A program made the position numbers and the translations under genes. From NCBI GenBank assembly GCA_934654835.1, contig CAKUGY010000001.1, positions 62,001 to 126,000 of the forward strand: DNA of 64,000 nucleotides, read 5' to 3'. Positions 17,657-24,092 of this stretch are shown here, piece after piece (the stretch's first letter is position 1; the number at the start of each line of letters is the position of its first letter). The notes under the pieces were generated by a model, which ran no database searches, was not told where the DNA came from, and saw only the letters and a list, made by a program, of their open reading frames with translations. The DNA is from an uncultured Collinsella sp. (lineage in GTDB: Bacteria; Actinomycetota; Coriobacteriia; Coriobacteriales; Coriobacteriaceae).

Positions 17657-18679
17657 TTAGCGCGAAGTGGAGGCTCGGGACTCGATGTGGCCGGGGATCT
17701 CGATGCGCTTGGGCGCGAGCTTTGCTGCCTCGCCCACCGTGGTGGTGACGACGTCGATGCGCTCGGACAGGCGCTCGACGACGCGCTCGGCGATCGCCAG
17801 GGTGTCCTGCGCGGCCGTGGTGACGCCGCCAAAGAGCACATGGTTCCAAGGGTAGTCGTCGAACGTCGCAATCTTGAGGCCCGCCGGCAGCGAGGGGCCA
17901 AGCTGGGCCAGCGCCTCGGTCAGGCGCAAGAAGACCAGACCGTTGACGGCGATAAGGCCGAGCTTTTTACCTGCGTAATCGCGGATGGTCTCGTCCAGGC
18001 GACTGATGCCCTCGGCGCCACCGTCGGCCAGAGTGACAACCTCGCCGGCAAGACCGCGGCGCGAGAGCTCGCTAATAAAGGCCTCGGCACGCTCGCGGCG
18101 GACGGGGCTGTCGTCACTTGCCTCAGTGAGCAGGCACAGGCGCTCGCTGCCCGCAGCAGCCAGGGCGTCGACCAGGCCGGCGACCAGCTCGCGATTGTTA
18201 GACGTCACCAAGTCGATGCCGCCGTCCTCGATGTCACGGTCGAGCAGCACGACCGGCAGGCGCCCCGCAGCCGCGGCGATCGCTGCGTCGTTGCCGCCGC
18301 AGGTGTTGACGACCAAGCCGTCCACGCCCGCATCGATGAGCCTGGTGAGCGACTCGGCCTCCTTGGCGGGGTCGTTGCCGCTGATGGCCGTCATGAGCGA
18401 GCAGCCGCGTGCGGCGGCGCTGGCGGAAAGGCCCTCGAGCATGGCGCTCGAGAACGGGTTGGCGATATCGGCCAGGATCACGCCGATGAGGTTGGTGCGC
18501 GAGCTGCGCAGGTTGCGCGCGGCGGCGCGGGGACGATAGCCCGTGCGCTCGATGACCTCGGCGATGCGGGCACGGGTCTCCTCGGTCATCTGCCCAGGGC
18601 GGTTGTTAAGGTAGCGCGAAACGGTGGCCGGGCTCACGCCCGCCTCGGCGGCAATGTCTTTGATTCTCATCTGCGCCAT
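17657..18679 (-). CDS. LacI-family regulator of KDG metabolism
   Basis: A 340-residue repressor. The N-terminal helix-turn-helix reads IKDIAAEAGVSPATVSRYLN with the hinge helix RAAARNLRSSRTN, followed by a periplasmic-binding-protein-like sensor domain. It is transcribed divergently from kdgK, and two overlapping CGAAACCGATTTCG-type palindromes lie between the two genes, so it very likely binds them and represses kdgK/eda; KDG or a related sugar acid would be the natural inducer (inference). I start it at 18679 (ATG after GGGGTG); the frame remains open to 18895 but that stretch covers the operator and promoter. An ATG at 18670 is an alternative. Confidence 0.85.
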   Translation of the reverse strand: MAQMRIKDIAAEAGVSPATVSRYLNNRPGQMTEETRARIAEVIERTGYRPRAAARNLRSSRTNLIGVILADIANPFSSAMLEGLSASAAARGCSLMTAISGNDPAKEAESLTRLIDAGVDGLVVNTCGGNDAAIAAAAGRLPVVLLDRDIEDGGIDLVTSNNRELVAGLVDALAAAGSERLCLLTEASDDSPVRRERAEAFISELSRRGLAGEVVTLADGGAEGISRLDETIRDYAGKKLGLIAVNGLVFLRLTEALAQLGPSLPAGLKIATFDDYPWNHVLFGGVTTAAQDTLAIAERVVERLSERIDVVTTTVGEAAKLAPKRIEIPGHIESRASTSR

Positions 18680-18742
18680 GGCGCACCCCGTTTCCCATTT
18701 GTCGGCAATCTTCGCCATTTTAGGCATTTTTAAAAATCTCGG

Positions 18743-18808
18743 TTGCAAAACGCTGTAGGTGAGTATACTACAACTCGAAACGAAACCGATTTCGTAAACC
18801 GATTTCGG
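18743..18808 (+). promoter_or_regulatory. kdgK promoter with tandem LacI-type operators
   Basis: TTGCAA (18743-18748), 15 bases, TATACT (18764-18769), then CGAAACCGATTTCG (18781-18794) and ACCGATTTCGGT (overlapping 18798-18809). The same arrangement, TTGCAA-N15-TATACT plus palindrome, stands before the YczE-like gene at 23006-23057. The operators overlap the expected transcription start, a repression geometry. Confidence 0.75.
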
Positions 18809-18812
18809 TAAG

Positions 18813-18868
18813 CGTTGGCACGGAGGTGCAAAGATGCACCCTACCGTCTTGGCACCTCCGTGCCAACG
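18813..18868 (+). ncRNA. 5'-leader hairpin with conserved 22-nt loop, copy 1
   Basis: A 17-bp perfect stem (CGTTGGCACGGAGGTGC and complement) closes a 22-nt loop containing AAGATGCACCCTACCGTCTT, in which AAGA and TCTT can pair further. It begins right after the KDG-type operator and precedes kdgK. The hairpin at 23062-23115 has a loop of the same length identical at 19 of 22 positions but an unrelated stem sequence. This implies selection on the RNA fold and loop. Its function is unknown. Confidence 0.6.
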
Positions 18869-18912
18869 CCATATCAAAGGTGTACGCACAGACAAGAAGG
18901 AGCTACGCGACC

Positions 18913-19947
18913 ATGGGTAAAACGGTTCTTACCTTCGGCGAGATCATGATGAGGCTCTCGCCCAAAGATCACCTGCGTATTGAGCAGGCCACCGAGTTCG
19001 ACGTCCGCTACGGCGGCGCCGAGGCCAACACCGCGCTTTCCCTGGCCTACCAGGGCGACAAGGCCGCTTACGTTTCCGTTGTCCCGGCCAACCGCCTGGG
19101 CGAGTGCGCTCTGCGCTCGCTGAAGGTCTACGACGTCGACACCACGCGTGTCGTTCGCCAGGGCGACCGCCTTGGTTCCTACGTGTTTGAGGTTGGCGCC
19201 TCGCAGCGCGGCAACGGTTGCGTCTACGACCGCAAGTACTCCGCCATCAACATGGCCAAGCGCGACGTCTTTGACTGGGACGAGATCCTCAAGGGCATCG
19301 ACGTCTTCTACTTCTCCGGCGTGACGCCCGCTGTCTCCGACGAGATGGCCGCTGCCTGCAAGGATGCCCTCACCGCCTGCCGCTCTAAGGGCATCACCAC
19401 CGTGTGCGACGTTAACTATCGCGGCAAGATGTGGTCGCCCGAGAAGTCCCAGGCAACCATGAAGGAGCTCCTGCCGCTCGTCGACATCTGCATCGCAAAC
19501 GACGAGGACGCGCCTGCCGGCCTTGGCATGACCTGCGTCTCCGGCTCCCTTGCCCACGGCATCGAGGAGCGCGACACCTACGTCGAGATGGCCCGTCAGA
19601 TCTGCGCCGAGTACGGCTGCAAGAAGGTCGCCTCGGTCGTCCGCAACATCTCCTGCGTCGAGCGCTCCATCTGGATGGGCATGCTCTACGATGCCGAGAG
19701 CGGCGAGCACTGGTTCTCCCCTGCTCACGACGTGCACGTGCTCGAGGGCGTTGCCGCCGGCGACGCTTTCAACGCCGGCCTCGTCCATGCCCTCATCAAC
19801 GACTTCGACCCGCAGGACGCCGTCAACTACGCCATCGCGGCCTCGATCCTCAAGCTCACCATCAAGGGCGATTCCAACCTGGTGACCGCCGACGAGATCG
19901 CCGCTGTGGCCAACGCCGCCGATGGTGGCACCCGCGTCGCCCGTTAA
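18913..19947 (+). CDS. kdgK: 2-keto-3-deoxygluconate kinase (PfkB family)
   Basis: Phosphorylates KDG to KDPG with ATP. The 344-residue protein has the PfkB/ribokinase fold: TFGEIMMRLSP at the start, YGGAEANTALSLA for sugar binding, and the C-terminal signature EGVAAGDAFNAGLVHAL with the catalytic aspartate. The ATG at 18913 follows GAAGGAG; the frame is open from 18826 through the leader hairpin, which I take as non-coding. It is followed by eda, with a structured RNA between them, and both serve the shared end of the galacturonate, unsaturated uronate and gluconate routes in this window. Transcription is probably under the divergent LacI regulator. Codon use is strongly C/G-ending, as in highly expressed genes here. 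Confidence 0.9.
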   Translation: MGKTVLTFGEIMMRLSPKDHLRIEQATEFDVRYGGAEANTALSLAYQGDKAAYVSVVPANRLGECALRSLKVYDVDTTRVVRQGDRLGSYVFEVGASQRGNGCVYDRKYSAINMAKRDVFDWDEILKGIDVFYFSGVTPAVSDEMAAACKDALTACRSKGITTVCDVNYRGKMWSPEKSQATMKELLPLVDICIANDEDAPAGLGMTCVSGSLAHGIEERDTYVEMARQICAEYGCKKVASVVRNISCVERSIWMGMLYDAESGEHWFSPAHDVHVLEGVAAGDAFNAGLVHALINDFDPQDAVNYAIAASILKLTIKGDSNLVTADEIAAVANAADGGTRVAR

Positions 19948-20021
19948 TTCGTTCCCCATTCCGCGGGCTGCAGTTTCCCATACCCATACCCCTGCAGCCC
20001 GCTCCCCGATTCCTCCGGTCG

Positions 20022-20149
20022 GGCAAAACCACCAGTCCCATTCCGGTTTTGCCTGACATTTCTTCACGACTGGCCGAGTAGCCGGCTTTGGAATTGCTTG
20101 TGACCCCAAGCAGTGCCTCCGATAACCATCCCAAAGCCGGCTAAGGCCA
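20022..20149 (+). ncRNA. Candidate riboswitch/structured leader upstream of eda
   Basis: The 255 bases between kdgK and eda hold a complex fold. GGCAAAACC/GGTTTTGCC (20022-20030/20045-20053) closes a loop with CAGTCCCATTCC; CCAGTC (20032-20037) can pair with GACTGG (20068-20073) as a pseudoknot; TGGCC/GGCCA (20071-20075/20145-20149) encloses AGCCGGCTTTGG/CCAAAGCCGGCT (20080-20091/20131-20142), inside which TGCTTG/CAAGCA forms a small hairpin followed by GTGCCTCCGATAACC. The same unpaired blocks and the same stems with compensatory changes recur at 23137-23262. I cannot match it to a named Rfam family from memory. Confidence 0.7.
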
Positions 20150-20202
20150 ATCCACCCTTAGCAATTTCGCGCCCGCGCGCGCCGCACATCGAAAGGAACA
20201 TC

Positions 20203-20844
20203 ATGTTCGATCAGTTCTACACCACGCTTGAGTCTCTGGGCATCGTGCCGGTCGTCGTGCTCGACAAGGTCGAGGACGCCGCCCCGCTCGCCCACGCCCT
20301 TATGGCAGCCGGCATGAAGTCCGCCGAGGTCACCTTCCGCACCACTTGCGCTGCCGAGTGCATCGCCGCTATGGCCGAGGCCGAGCCCGAGATGTGCGTC
20401 GGTGCCGGCACCGTCCTGACCGTCGAGCAGGTTGAGCAGGCCCGCGCCGCCGGTGCCAAGTTCATCGTCTCCCCGGGCTACAACGAGGCCGTCGTCAAGC
20501 ACTGCATCGACATCGACCTGCCCGTGCTGCCCGGCACCGTGACCCCCTCCGAGGTCACCGCTGCCGTCAACCTGGGCCTCAAGGTCACCAAGTTCTTCCC
20601 CGCGGCTCAGTACGGCGGTCTTAACACCATCAAGGCACTCGCCGCTCCGTTTGTCGGCCACCGCTTTATGCCCACCGGCGGCGTGAGCACCTCCAACGTC
20701 GAGGAGTACCTAAGCTCCTCTGCCATCATCGCTTGCGGTGGCACCTGGATGGTCAAGCCGGCCCTGTTCGCCGACGGCGACTTCTCCAAGGTCGAGCAGA
20801 TCGCGCGCGAGGCCATGGACGTCGTCAAGAAGGTCCGCGGCTAG
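20203..20844 (+). CDS. eda: KDPG aldolase (2-keto-3-deoxy-6-phosphogluconate aldolase)
   Basis: Splits KDPG into pyruvate and glyceraldehyde-3-phosphate, the last step of the sugar-acid routes here. The 213-residue class I aldolase has GIVPVVVLDKVEDA at the N-terminus, the catalytic glutamate in AEVTFRTTCA, GAGTVLTVEQV, and the Schiff-base lysine in LKVTKFFPAAQYGG; the phosphate site PTGGVSTSNVEEYL follows. AAAGGAA lies before the ATG at 20203; upstream in-frame codons fall inside the structured RNA leader and are rejected. It is the second gene of the kdgK operon, with possible separate control by that RNA. A strong terminator follows 20 bases after the stop. Confidence 0.93.
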   Translation: MFDQFYTTLESLGIVPVVVLDKVEDAAPLAHALMAAGMKSAEVTFRTTCAAECIAAMAEAEPEMCVGAGTVLTVEQVEQARAAGAKFIVSPGYNEAVVKHCIDIDLPVLPGTVTPSEVTAAVNLGLKVTKFFPAAQYGGLNTIKALAAPFVGHRFMPTGGVSTSNVEEYLSSSAIIACGGTWMVKPALFADGDFSKVEQIAREAMDVVKKVRG

Positions 20845-20864
20845 TAAGTAGCTCTCTATCGTGG

Positions 20865-20895
20865 GGGGCGCGACCTAGACCGCGCCCCTTTTTTT
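20865..20895 (+). terminator. Terminator of kdgK-eda
   Basis: GGGGCGCG / CGCGCCCC with an 8-nt loop, followed directly by seven T residues: a textbook intrinsic terminator. Confidence 0.93.
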
Positions 20896-20896
20896 G

Positions 20897-20995
20897 AAGC
20901 GGCTCGGAAGCGTGCCGTTTCCGTCACGGACAAGAACCGAAACCGTCTTGTATGCTGATAGAACGTGACGGAAGCGACACGCCCCCGAGCCGCTT
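20897..20995. repeat. Long imperfect inverted repeat
   Basis: Arms 20897-20928 (AAGCGGCTCGGAAGCGTG...) and 20964-20995 pair with few mismatches over 32 bases, and TTTTTC follows. It could be a second terminator, a small RNA or a repeat remnant. Nothing coding is apparent between 20845 and 21216. Confidence 0.5.
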
Positions 20996-21043
20996 TTTCT
21001 TGACCGATTAAACTCTTCAACATAGCCCAGAGCGCCAAAACAA

Positions 21044-21107
21044 ATGCGGTGCCGCCTGGAGGAATCGACCCCTTGCTTCCGGTCTGTTCCTCCAAACGGC
21101 ACCGCAT
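21044..21107. repeat. Hairpin, ATGCGGTGCCG stem
   Basis: ATGCGGTGCCG...TGGAGGAA pairs with TTCCTCCA...CGGCACCGCAT around a 22-nt loop, with one small internal mismatch. It is one of three hairpins packed between eda and the GntR gene. Confidence 0.6.
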
Positions 21108-21135
21108 CTTTGTACCCCGGCCACGCCTCAACGCA

Positions 21136-21200
21136 GTTGCGGTGGAATAGGGACTGTTTGCGCCGTCTGGGCCGCAAAACAGCCCCTATTTCACCGCAAC
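21136..21200. repeat. REP-like hairpin (GTTGCGGTGRAATA family), copy 1
   Basis: GTTGCGGTGGAATAGGG at one end and CCTATTTCACCGCAAC at the other form the stem; the middle holds ACTGTTTGCG / CGCAAAACAG. Related copies are at 22291-22355, 30697-30761 and 34616-34682, with a half copy at 21981-21997. Confidence 0.85.
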
Positions 21201-21216
21201 TTATGGAGGGGATAGA

Positions 21217-21909
21217 TTAGATTGTCGAGTCCTTGGGCAGCTCAAAGTAATCGGGATGCAGGGCGATAACTGGGCCCTGCTCTTCGGGCATCAGATGCAG
21301 GTGCGTCTGCGCCAGATAGCTCGCCGAGTCAGTGTCGCCTTCCTCAATAGCCTCGAGGATTCGACGATGCTGCCGACGAATCGGCTCCCAGTCCAGATCC
21401 TGCGACACCGCACGCAGCCATTTATACCGCTCAAAATGCGTGTTGACGCTCTTCATCCAATCCCACAGCATATGGCGACCGGCAATCTCAAAGCACGTCT
21501 CGTGGAACAGGTTGTCTAGGTCAAAGAAGCGGCGCGTCTCGCTATGGTCGAGCGACTCGGACTCGGCGAGAATCTGCTCGAGCCGGCGCTTCTGCTCGGG
21601 CGTAGCAGCCGAGCAGCATTTAATGAGCACGCTTCTCTCGAGCTTCTCGCGCAAAAAGCAGGCGTTCTCGGCACGCTCCATGCTGATCTTTGAAACATAG
21701 GTACCGCTCTTGGGGCGCGTTTCCACCAGCTCCTGCTCGCGCAGGCGCACAAAGGACTCGCGAATGGGTGTGCGCCCGATCCCCGTCTCCTTTTCCAGAC
21801 CAATCGCCGAAAGGCGCGTACCGGGCTTGAGCTCGGCATAAATGATCTTGGAGCGCAATGCGTTGTAAGCCTGATCTTGCAGACTCTGATAATGCTGGTG
21901 CTGTTCCAT
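21217..21909 (-). CDS. GntR-family regulator, FCD (FadR/VanR) type
   Basis: A 230-residue regulator with an N-terminal winged helix (QAYNALRSKIIYAELKPGTR, then IGLEKETGIGRTPIRESFVR) and a C-terminal helical FCD domain carrying the likely metal-binding residues in FFDLDNLFHETCFEIAGRH and a later histidine in IRRQHRRILEAI. Such proteins usually sense organic or sugar acids. It lies between eda and the HIT gene on the opposite strand to kdgK-eda, and may regulate sugar-acid genes, but no operator could be tied to it. The ATG at 21909 follows GAGGG; the open frame to 22104 runs through repeats. Confidence 0.85.
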   Translation of the reverse strand: MEQHQHYQSLQDQAYNALRSKIIYAELKPGTRLSAIGLEKETGIGRTPIRESFVRLREQELVETRPKSGTYVSKISMERAENACFLREKLERSVLIKCCSAATPEQKRRLEQILAESESLDHSETRRFFDLDNLFHETCFEIAGRHMLWDWMKSVNTHFERYKWLRAVSQDLDWEPIRRQHRRILEAIEEGDTDSASYLAQTHLHLMPEEQGPVIALHPDYFELPKDSTI

Positions 21910-21980
21910 AAAGCCCTCGGATAAGCCCTCGGTTAGTCGAATACCACCCCGTAATACTATCGCATCCCCCGCCCCCTCAT

Positions 21981-21997
21981 AAGTTGCGGTGAAATAG
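21981..21997. repeat. Half copy of the GTTGCGGTG repeat
   Basis: AAGTTGCGGTGAAATAG matches the left arm of the REP-like family, but the right arm is missing downstream, so this is a decayed or truncated copy. Confidence 0.6.
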
Positions 21998-22086
21998 TTC
22001 CTGCTCGCAGCCTTCAACAGCAAAACCAGGCAGTCTTTTTGGGACGGGGCTCTTTTAGCTACTCTGGCCCGCAGATCGGCCCCCTT

Positions 22087-22256
22087 GCCACAAAAGGGGC
22101 CCATCTACTACGTTAACGCGGATAGCCCCGACCATGCCGAAAAATGCGAAAACAAAACCGCAGGTAGACGGCTTGCCGATTTTCAAAAAAGCCGGCAATG
22201 GTTGACCCCTACGGCTTAAACGTAGTAGATAGCCCATTTTCGTGGCACAGCACTAT
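22087..22256. repeat. MITE-like imperfect palindrome (ATCTACTACGTT ends)
   Basis: ATCTACTACGTTAA (near 22103) is matched by TTAAACGTAGTAGAT (near 22216-22230), and similarity continues outward (GCCACAAAA / TTTTCGTGGC) and inward (GACCATGCCG / CCGGCAATGGT). The roughly 170-base element has no reading frame and sits in the gap between the GntR and HIT genes. Confidence 0.55.
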
Positions 22257-22290
22257 TCCATCCCAAATTGGCACCCCAGGCCCACTATAA

Positions 22291-22355
22291 GTTGCGGTGA
22301 AATAGGAACTGATGGCGCCGCTGGAGCCGCTAAACAGTCCGTATTTCACCGCAGC
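22291..22355. repeat. REP-like hairpin (GTTGCGGTGRAATA family), copy 2
   Basis: GTTGCGGTGAAATAGGAACTG pairs with CAGTCCGTATTTCACCGC. The right end reads GCAGCC rather than GCAAC, so the outer base pairs are lost. Confidence 0.8.
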
Positions 22356-22375
22356 CTATGAGGGACGAAGGGGTA

Positions 22376-22810
22376 TTACAGGTTGGCGATGATTGCCTGG
22401 GCGATCTCGTCGTACTGAGCCGGCTCGAGCGTGACGCGGTCGGGGTTCATGGCAAATACATCGCCAAACTCAAACGAATCGTCCTTGTACTTAGGGACGA
22501 TGTGGACATGCAGGTGATGCATAGTGTCGCCGTAGGCGCCAAAGTTGATCTTGTCGGGATTGAACGCCTTGTGCAGTGCGGCGGCAACGTGGCGAACGTC
22601 GGCCATAAAGGCAGCCGCGTCTTCCTCGGACATGCAAGAGATGTCGTCAACATGCTGCTTGGAGGCAACAATCACGCGGCCCTTGTGGCTCTGCTCCTTA
22701 AACAGAATGAGCTTGCTGGCGGGCAGGTCGAGCATGGGAATGCCGAAGGCATCGACGAGTGTGTTGTCAGTCCCGCACATGCAATACGAGCAATCGGTGT
22801 GCTGTTCCAT
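22376..22810 (-). CDS. HIT-family nucleotide hydrolase/transferase
   Basis: A 144-residue histidine-triad protein, probably hydrolysing AMP- or nucleoside-linked phosphoramidates or dinucleotides. The triad is HLHVHIVPKY near residue 100. An N-terminal CSYCMCG may bind zinc, as in many bacterial HIT proteins. The ATG at 22810 follows AAAGGA. It has its own upstream region containing a KDG-type operator (22916-22929), which hints at co-regulation with kdgK, though its substrate gives no obvious reason for this. Confidence 0.88.
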   Translation of the reverse strand: MEQHTDCSYCMCGTDNTLVDAFGIPMLDLPASKLILFKEQSHKGRVIVASKQHVDDISCMSEEDAAAFMADVRHVAAALHKAFNPDKINFGAYGDTMHHLHVHIVPKYKDDSFEFGDVFAMNPDRVTLEPAQYDEIAQAIIANL

Positions 22811-22915
22811 GATGGTCCTTTCGGTTTGGATAGTGTTGCAGCCGCCCTTGATCGGGCACAGCCTTCTTTTTGCACCACTTAAAGACGGGTAGACTCCGTA
22901 CTCATTCAACCATTG

Positions 22916-22929
22916 CGAAATCGGTTTCG
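22916..22929. promoter_or_regulatory. KDG-type LacI operator before the HIT gene
   Basis: CGAAATCGGTTTCG, a near-perfect palindrome of the same type as those before kdgK and the YczE-like gene. It lies downstream of a possible minus-strand -10 (TATGAT, near 22945). Confidence 0.6.
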
Positions 22930-22971
22930 AATACGTTATGGATATCATACAACGAATAAGTTGTTGCCATT

Positions 22972-22987
22972 AGGTGAACGTTCACCT
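22972..22987. promoter_or_regulatory. AGGTGAACGTTCACCT operator
   Basis: A perfect 16-bp palindrome identical to the one before uxaC (51283-51298). It lies about 20 bases upstream of the YczE-like gene promoter, which also has the other operator type. Confidence 0.75.
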
Positions 22988-23005
22988 TTTCTTTTGAAAT
23001 TATAT

Positions 23006-23057
23006 TTGCAAATGTTCACGAATGAGTATACTAGGCAGCAACGAAATCGATTTCGTT
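23006..23057 (+). promoter_or_regulatory. Promoter and KDG-type operator of the YczE-like gene
   Basis: TTGCAA (23006-23011), 15 bases, TATACT (23027-23032), then the perfect 18-bp palindrome AACGAAATCGATTTCGTT (23040-23057). The layout matches the kdgK promoter base for base in its elements. Confidence 0.75.
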
Positions 23058-23061
23058 AAGC

Positions 23062-23115
23062 GTGCGCATCAAGATGCTAAGACGCACCCTACCATCTTGG
23101 CATCTTGATGCGCAC
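23062..23115 (+). ncRNA. 5'-leader hairpin with conserved 22-nt loop, copy 2
   Basis: A 16-bp perfect stem (GTGCGCATCAAGATGC and complement) closes the 22-nt loop containing AAGACGCACCCTACCATCTT. The stem shares no sequence with copy 1 at 18813-18868, yet the loop is nearly the same. It directly follows the operator. Confidence 0.6.
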
Positions 23116-23136
23116 ACAGCCTCTTTGCTTTCCTCC

Positions 23137-23262
23137 GCCTTGCTAAGCCCTTCAGTCCCATTCCGGCAACGCAAGGCATTCCTACATGACTGACCAGGGG
23201 CCGGCTCTTCTGCTTGCCAAAAGCAGTGCCTCCGATAACCCTCTTCGCGCCGGCCCAGGTCA
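23137..23262 (+). ncRNA. Candidate riboswitch/structured leader upstream of the YczE-like gene
   Basis: Same architecture as 20022-20149. GCCTTGC/GCAAGGC (23137-23143/23171-23177) encloses CAGTCCCATTCCGG; TCAGTC can pair with GACTGA (23188-23193); TGACC/GGTCA (23191-23195/23258-23262) replaces TGGCC/GGCCA of the other copy, a compensatory change; GGGCCGGC/GCCGGCCC is the main stem; CTGCTT/AAGCAG is the inner hairpin, whose 3' side runs into the conserved GCAGTGCCTCCGATAACC. It ends 36 bases before the chosen start codon. Confidence 0.7.
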
Positions 23263-23298
23263 GCCTAACTCCTTACAACCGAAAGGATGGGCAGCAAC

Positions 23299-23979
23299 AT
23301 GCGACCGCTCATTGTAATGAATGGCGAGAACATCGATTGGTGCCACACCGCGATCAGGATGCTCATGTACTTGGTCGGCGTTGCTATTTTGGCCCTTGGA
23401 ATGAGCCTCCAGACGGCATCGGGCCTTGGTGTGGCCGCCCTCACCTGTTTTGCCACGACCCTGTCCATGCTCACTGGCAAGACGCTCGGTTTTTGGATCA
23501 CTGCGACCTACGTCGCTTACATTGCGGCCCAATTGGCTATTCTTCGTCGTGAGTTCCAGCCGCGTATTCTGCTTGAGCTCTTTTTCTCTACGCTCATCGG
23601 CGGCTTCACCGACTTCTTTATGGCAGTCAATCCTCTGCACCCCACCGCACTCCCCGCGCAGGTCGCGACTATGCTGCTTTCGCTTGCCGTCACCGCGTTT
23701 GGCGTAAGCCTGGTGGTCAATATGGGCGTCGTGCCCAACGCGCCGGATGGCCTGGTGCAGGTAATTGCCGAAAAGCTCAAGCGTCGCTTTGGCGATGTTA
23801 AGGTCGTATTCGACTGCTCACACGTCGCGGCATCCCTCGCCCTATCACTCGTGCTCATGCACAACCTGGGCGGCTTTGGTGTAACCACCGCTATCTCGGC
23901 ACTGTTCCTGGGCCACGTCATCAACGTAGCCAATAAGCTGTTCGCAAAACGCTTTATCCACATGGCGTTTGGGGAGTAG
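23299..23979 (+). CDS. YczE/YitT-like integral membrane protein
   Basis: A 226-residue protein with about five to six transmembrane helices (MYLVGVAILALGMSLQTASG, FWITATYVAYIAAQLAI, ILLELFFSTLIGGFTDFF, VATMLLSLAVTAFGVSLVV, ending with ALFLGHVINVANKLFAKRF). It resembles the YczE family of uncharacterised bacterial membrane proteins. The ATG at 23299 is preferred because the ATG at 23287 overlaps the AAAGGA site. What stands out is its leader: both sugar-acid operator types, the conserved-loop hairpin and the same structured RNA as eda. A role in uptake or export of KDG or another uronate-derived compound is an inference from this regulation; nothing in the protein proves it. Confidence 0.8.
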   Translation: MRPLIVMNGENIDWCHTAIRMLMYLVGVAILALGMSLQTASGLGVAALTCFATTLSMLTGKTLGFWITATYVAYIAAQLAILRREFQPRILLELFFSTLIGGFTDFFMAVNPLHPTALPAQVATMLLSLAVTAFGVSLVVNMGVVPNAPDGLVQVIAEKLKRRFGDVKVVFDCSHVAASLALSLVLMHNLGGFGVTTAISALFLGHVINVANKLFAKRFIHMAFGE

Positions 23980-24010
23980 CGCAGTCGCAAGAGCCCACAA
24001 ACCGCGCTAC

Positions 24011-24070
24011 ACGTTGCTATATCTCGCTATACTTTGCTATATGTTGCTATACTTTGCTATATCTTGCTAT
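24011..24070. repeat. Six tandem 10-bp repeats (NNNTYGCTAT)
   Basis: Six consecutive 10-mers each end in GCTAT: ACGTTGCTAT, ATCTCGCTAT, ACTTTGCTAT, ATGTTGCTAT, ACTTTGCTAT, ATCTTGCTAT. The period equals about one helical turn, so all copies face one side of the DNA. They end 23 bases before the ATPase start codon and cover its expected promoter, like iterons or an autoregulatory site. Confidence 0.85.
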
Positions 24071-24092
24071 AACTTGAGCAGAGGTGGCGCAT

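Noticed and set aside
18826..18912. Longer kdgK start inside the leader hairpin
   Set aside because: The hairpin is a perfect stem-loop with a conserved loop, and a good RBS precedes the ATG at 18913.
20113..20202. Longer eda start upstream of 20203
   Set aside because: The in-frame extension is Pro-rich, lies in the structured RNA and lacks an RBS; AAAGGAA directly serves 20203.
24011..24070. CRISPR-like array
   Set aside because: The repeats are 10-mers without spacers and there are no cas genes; they read as tandem binding sites.
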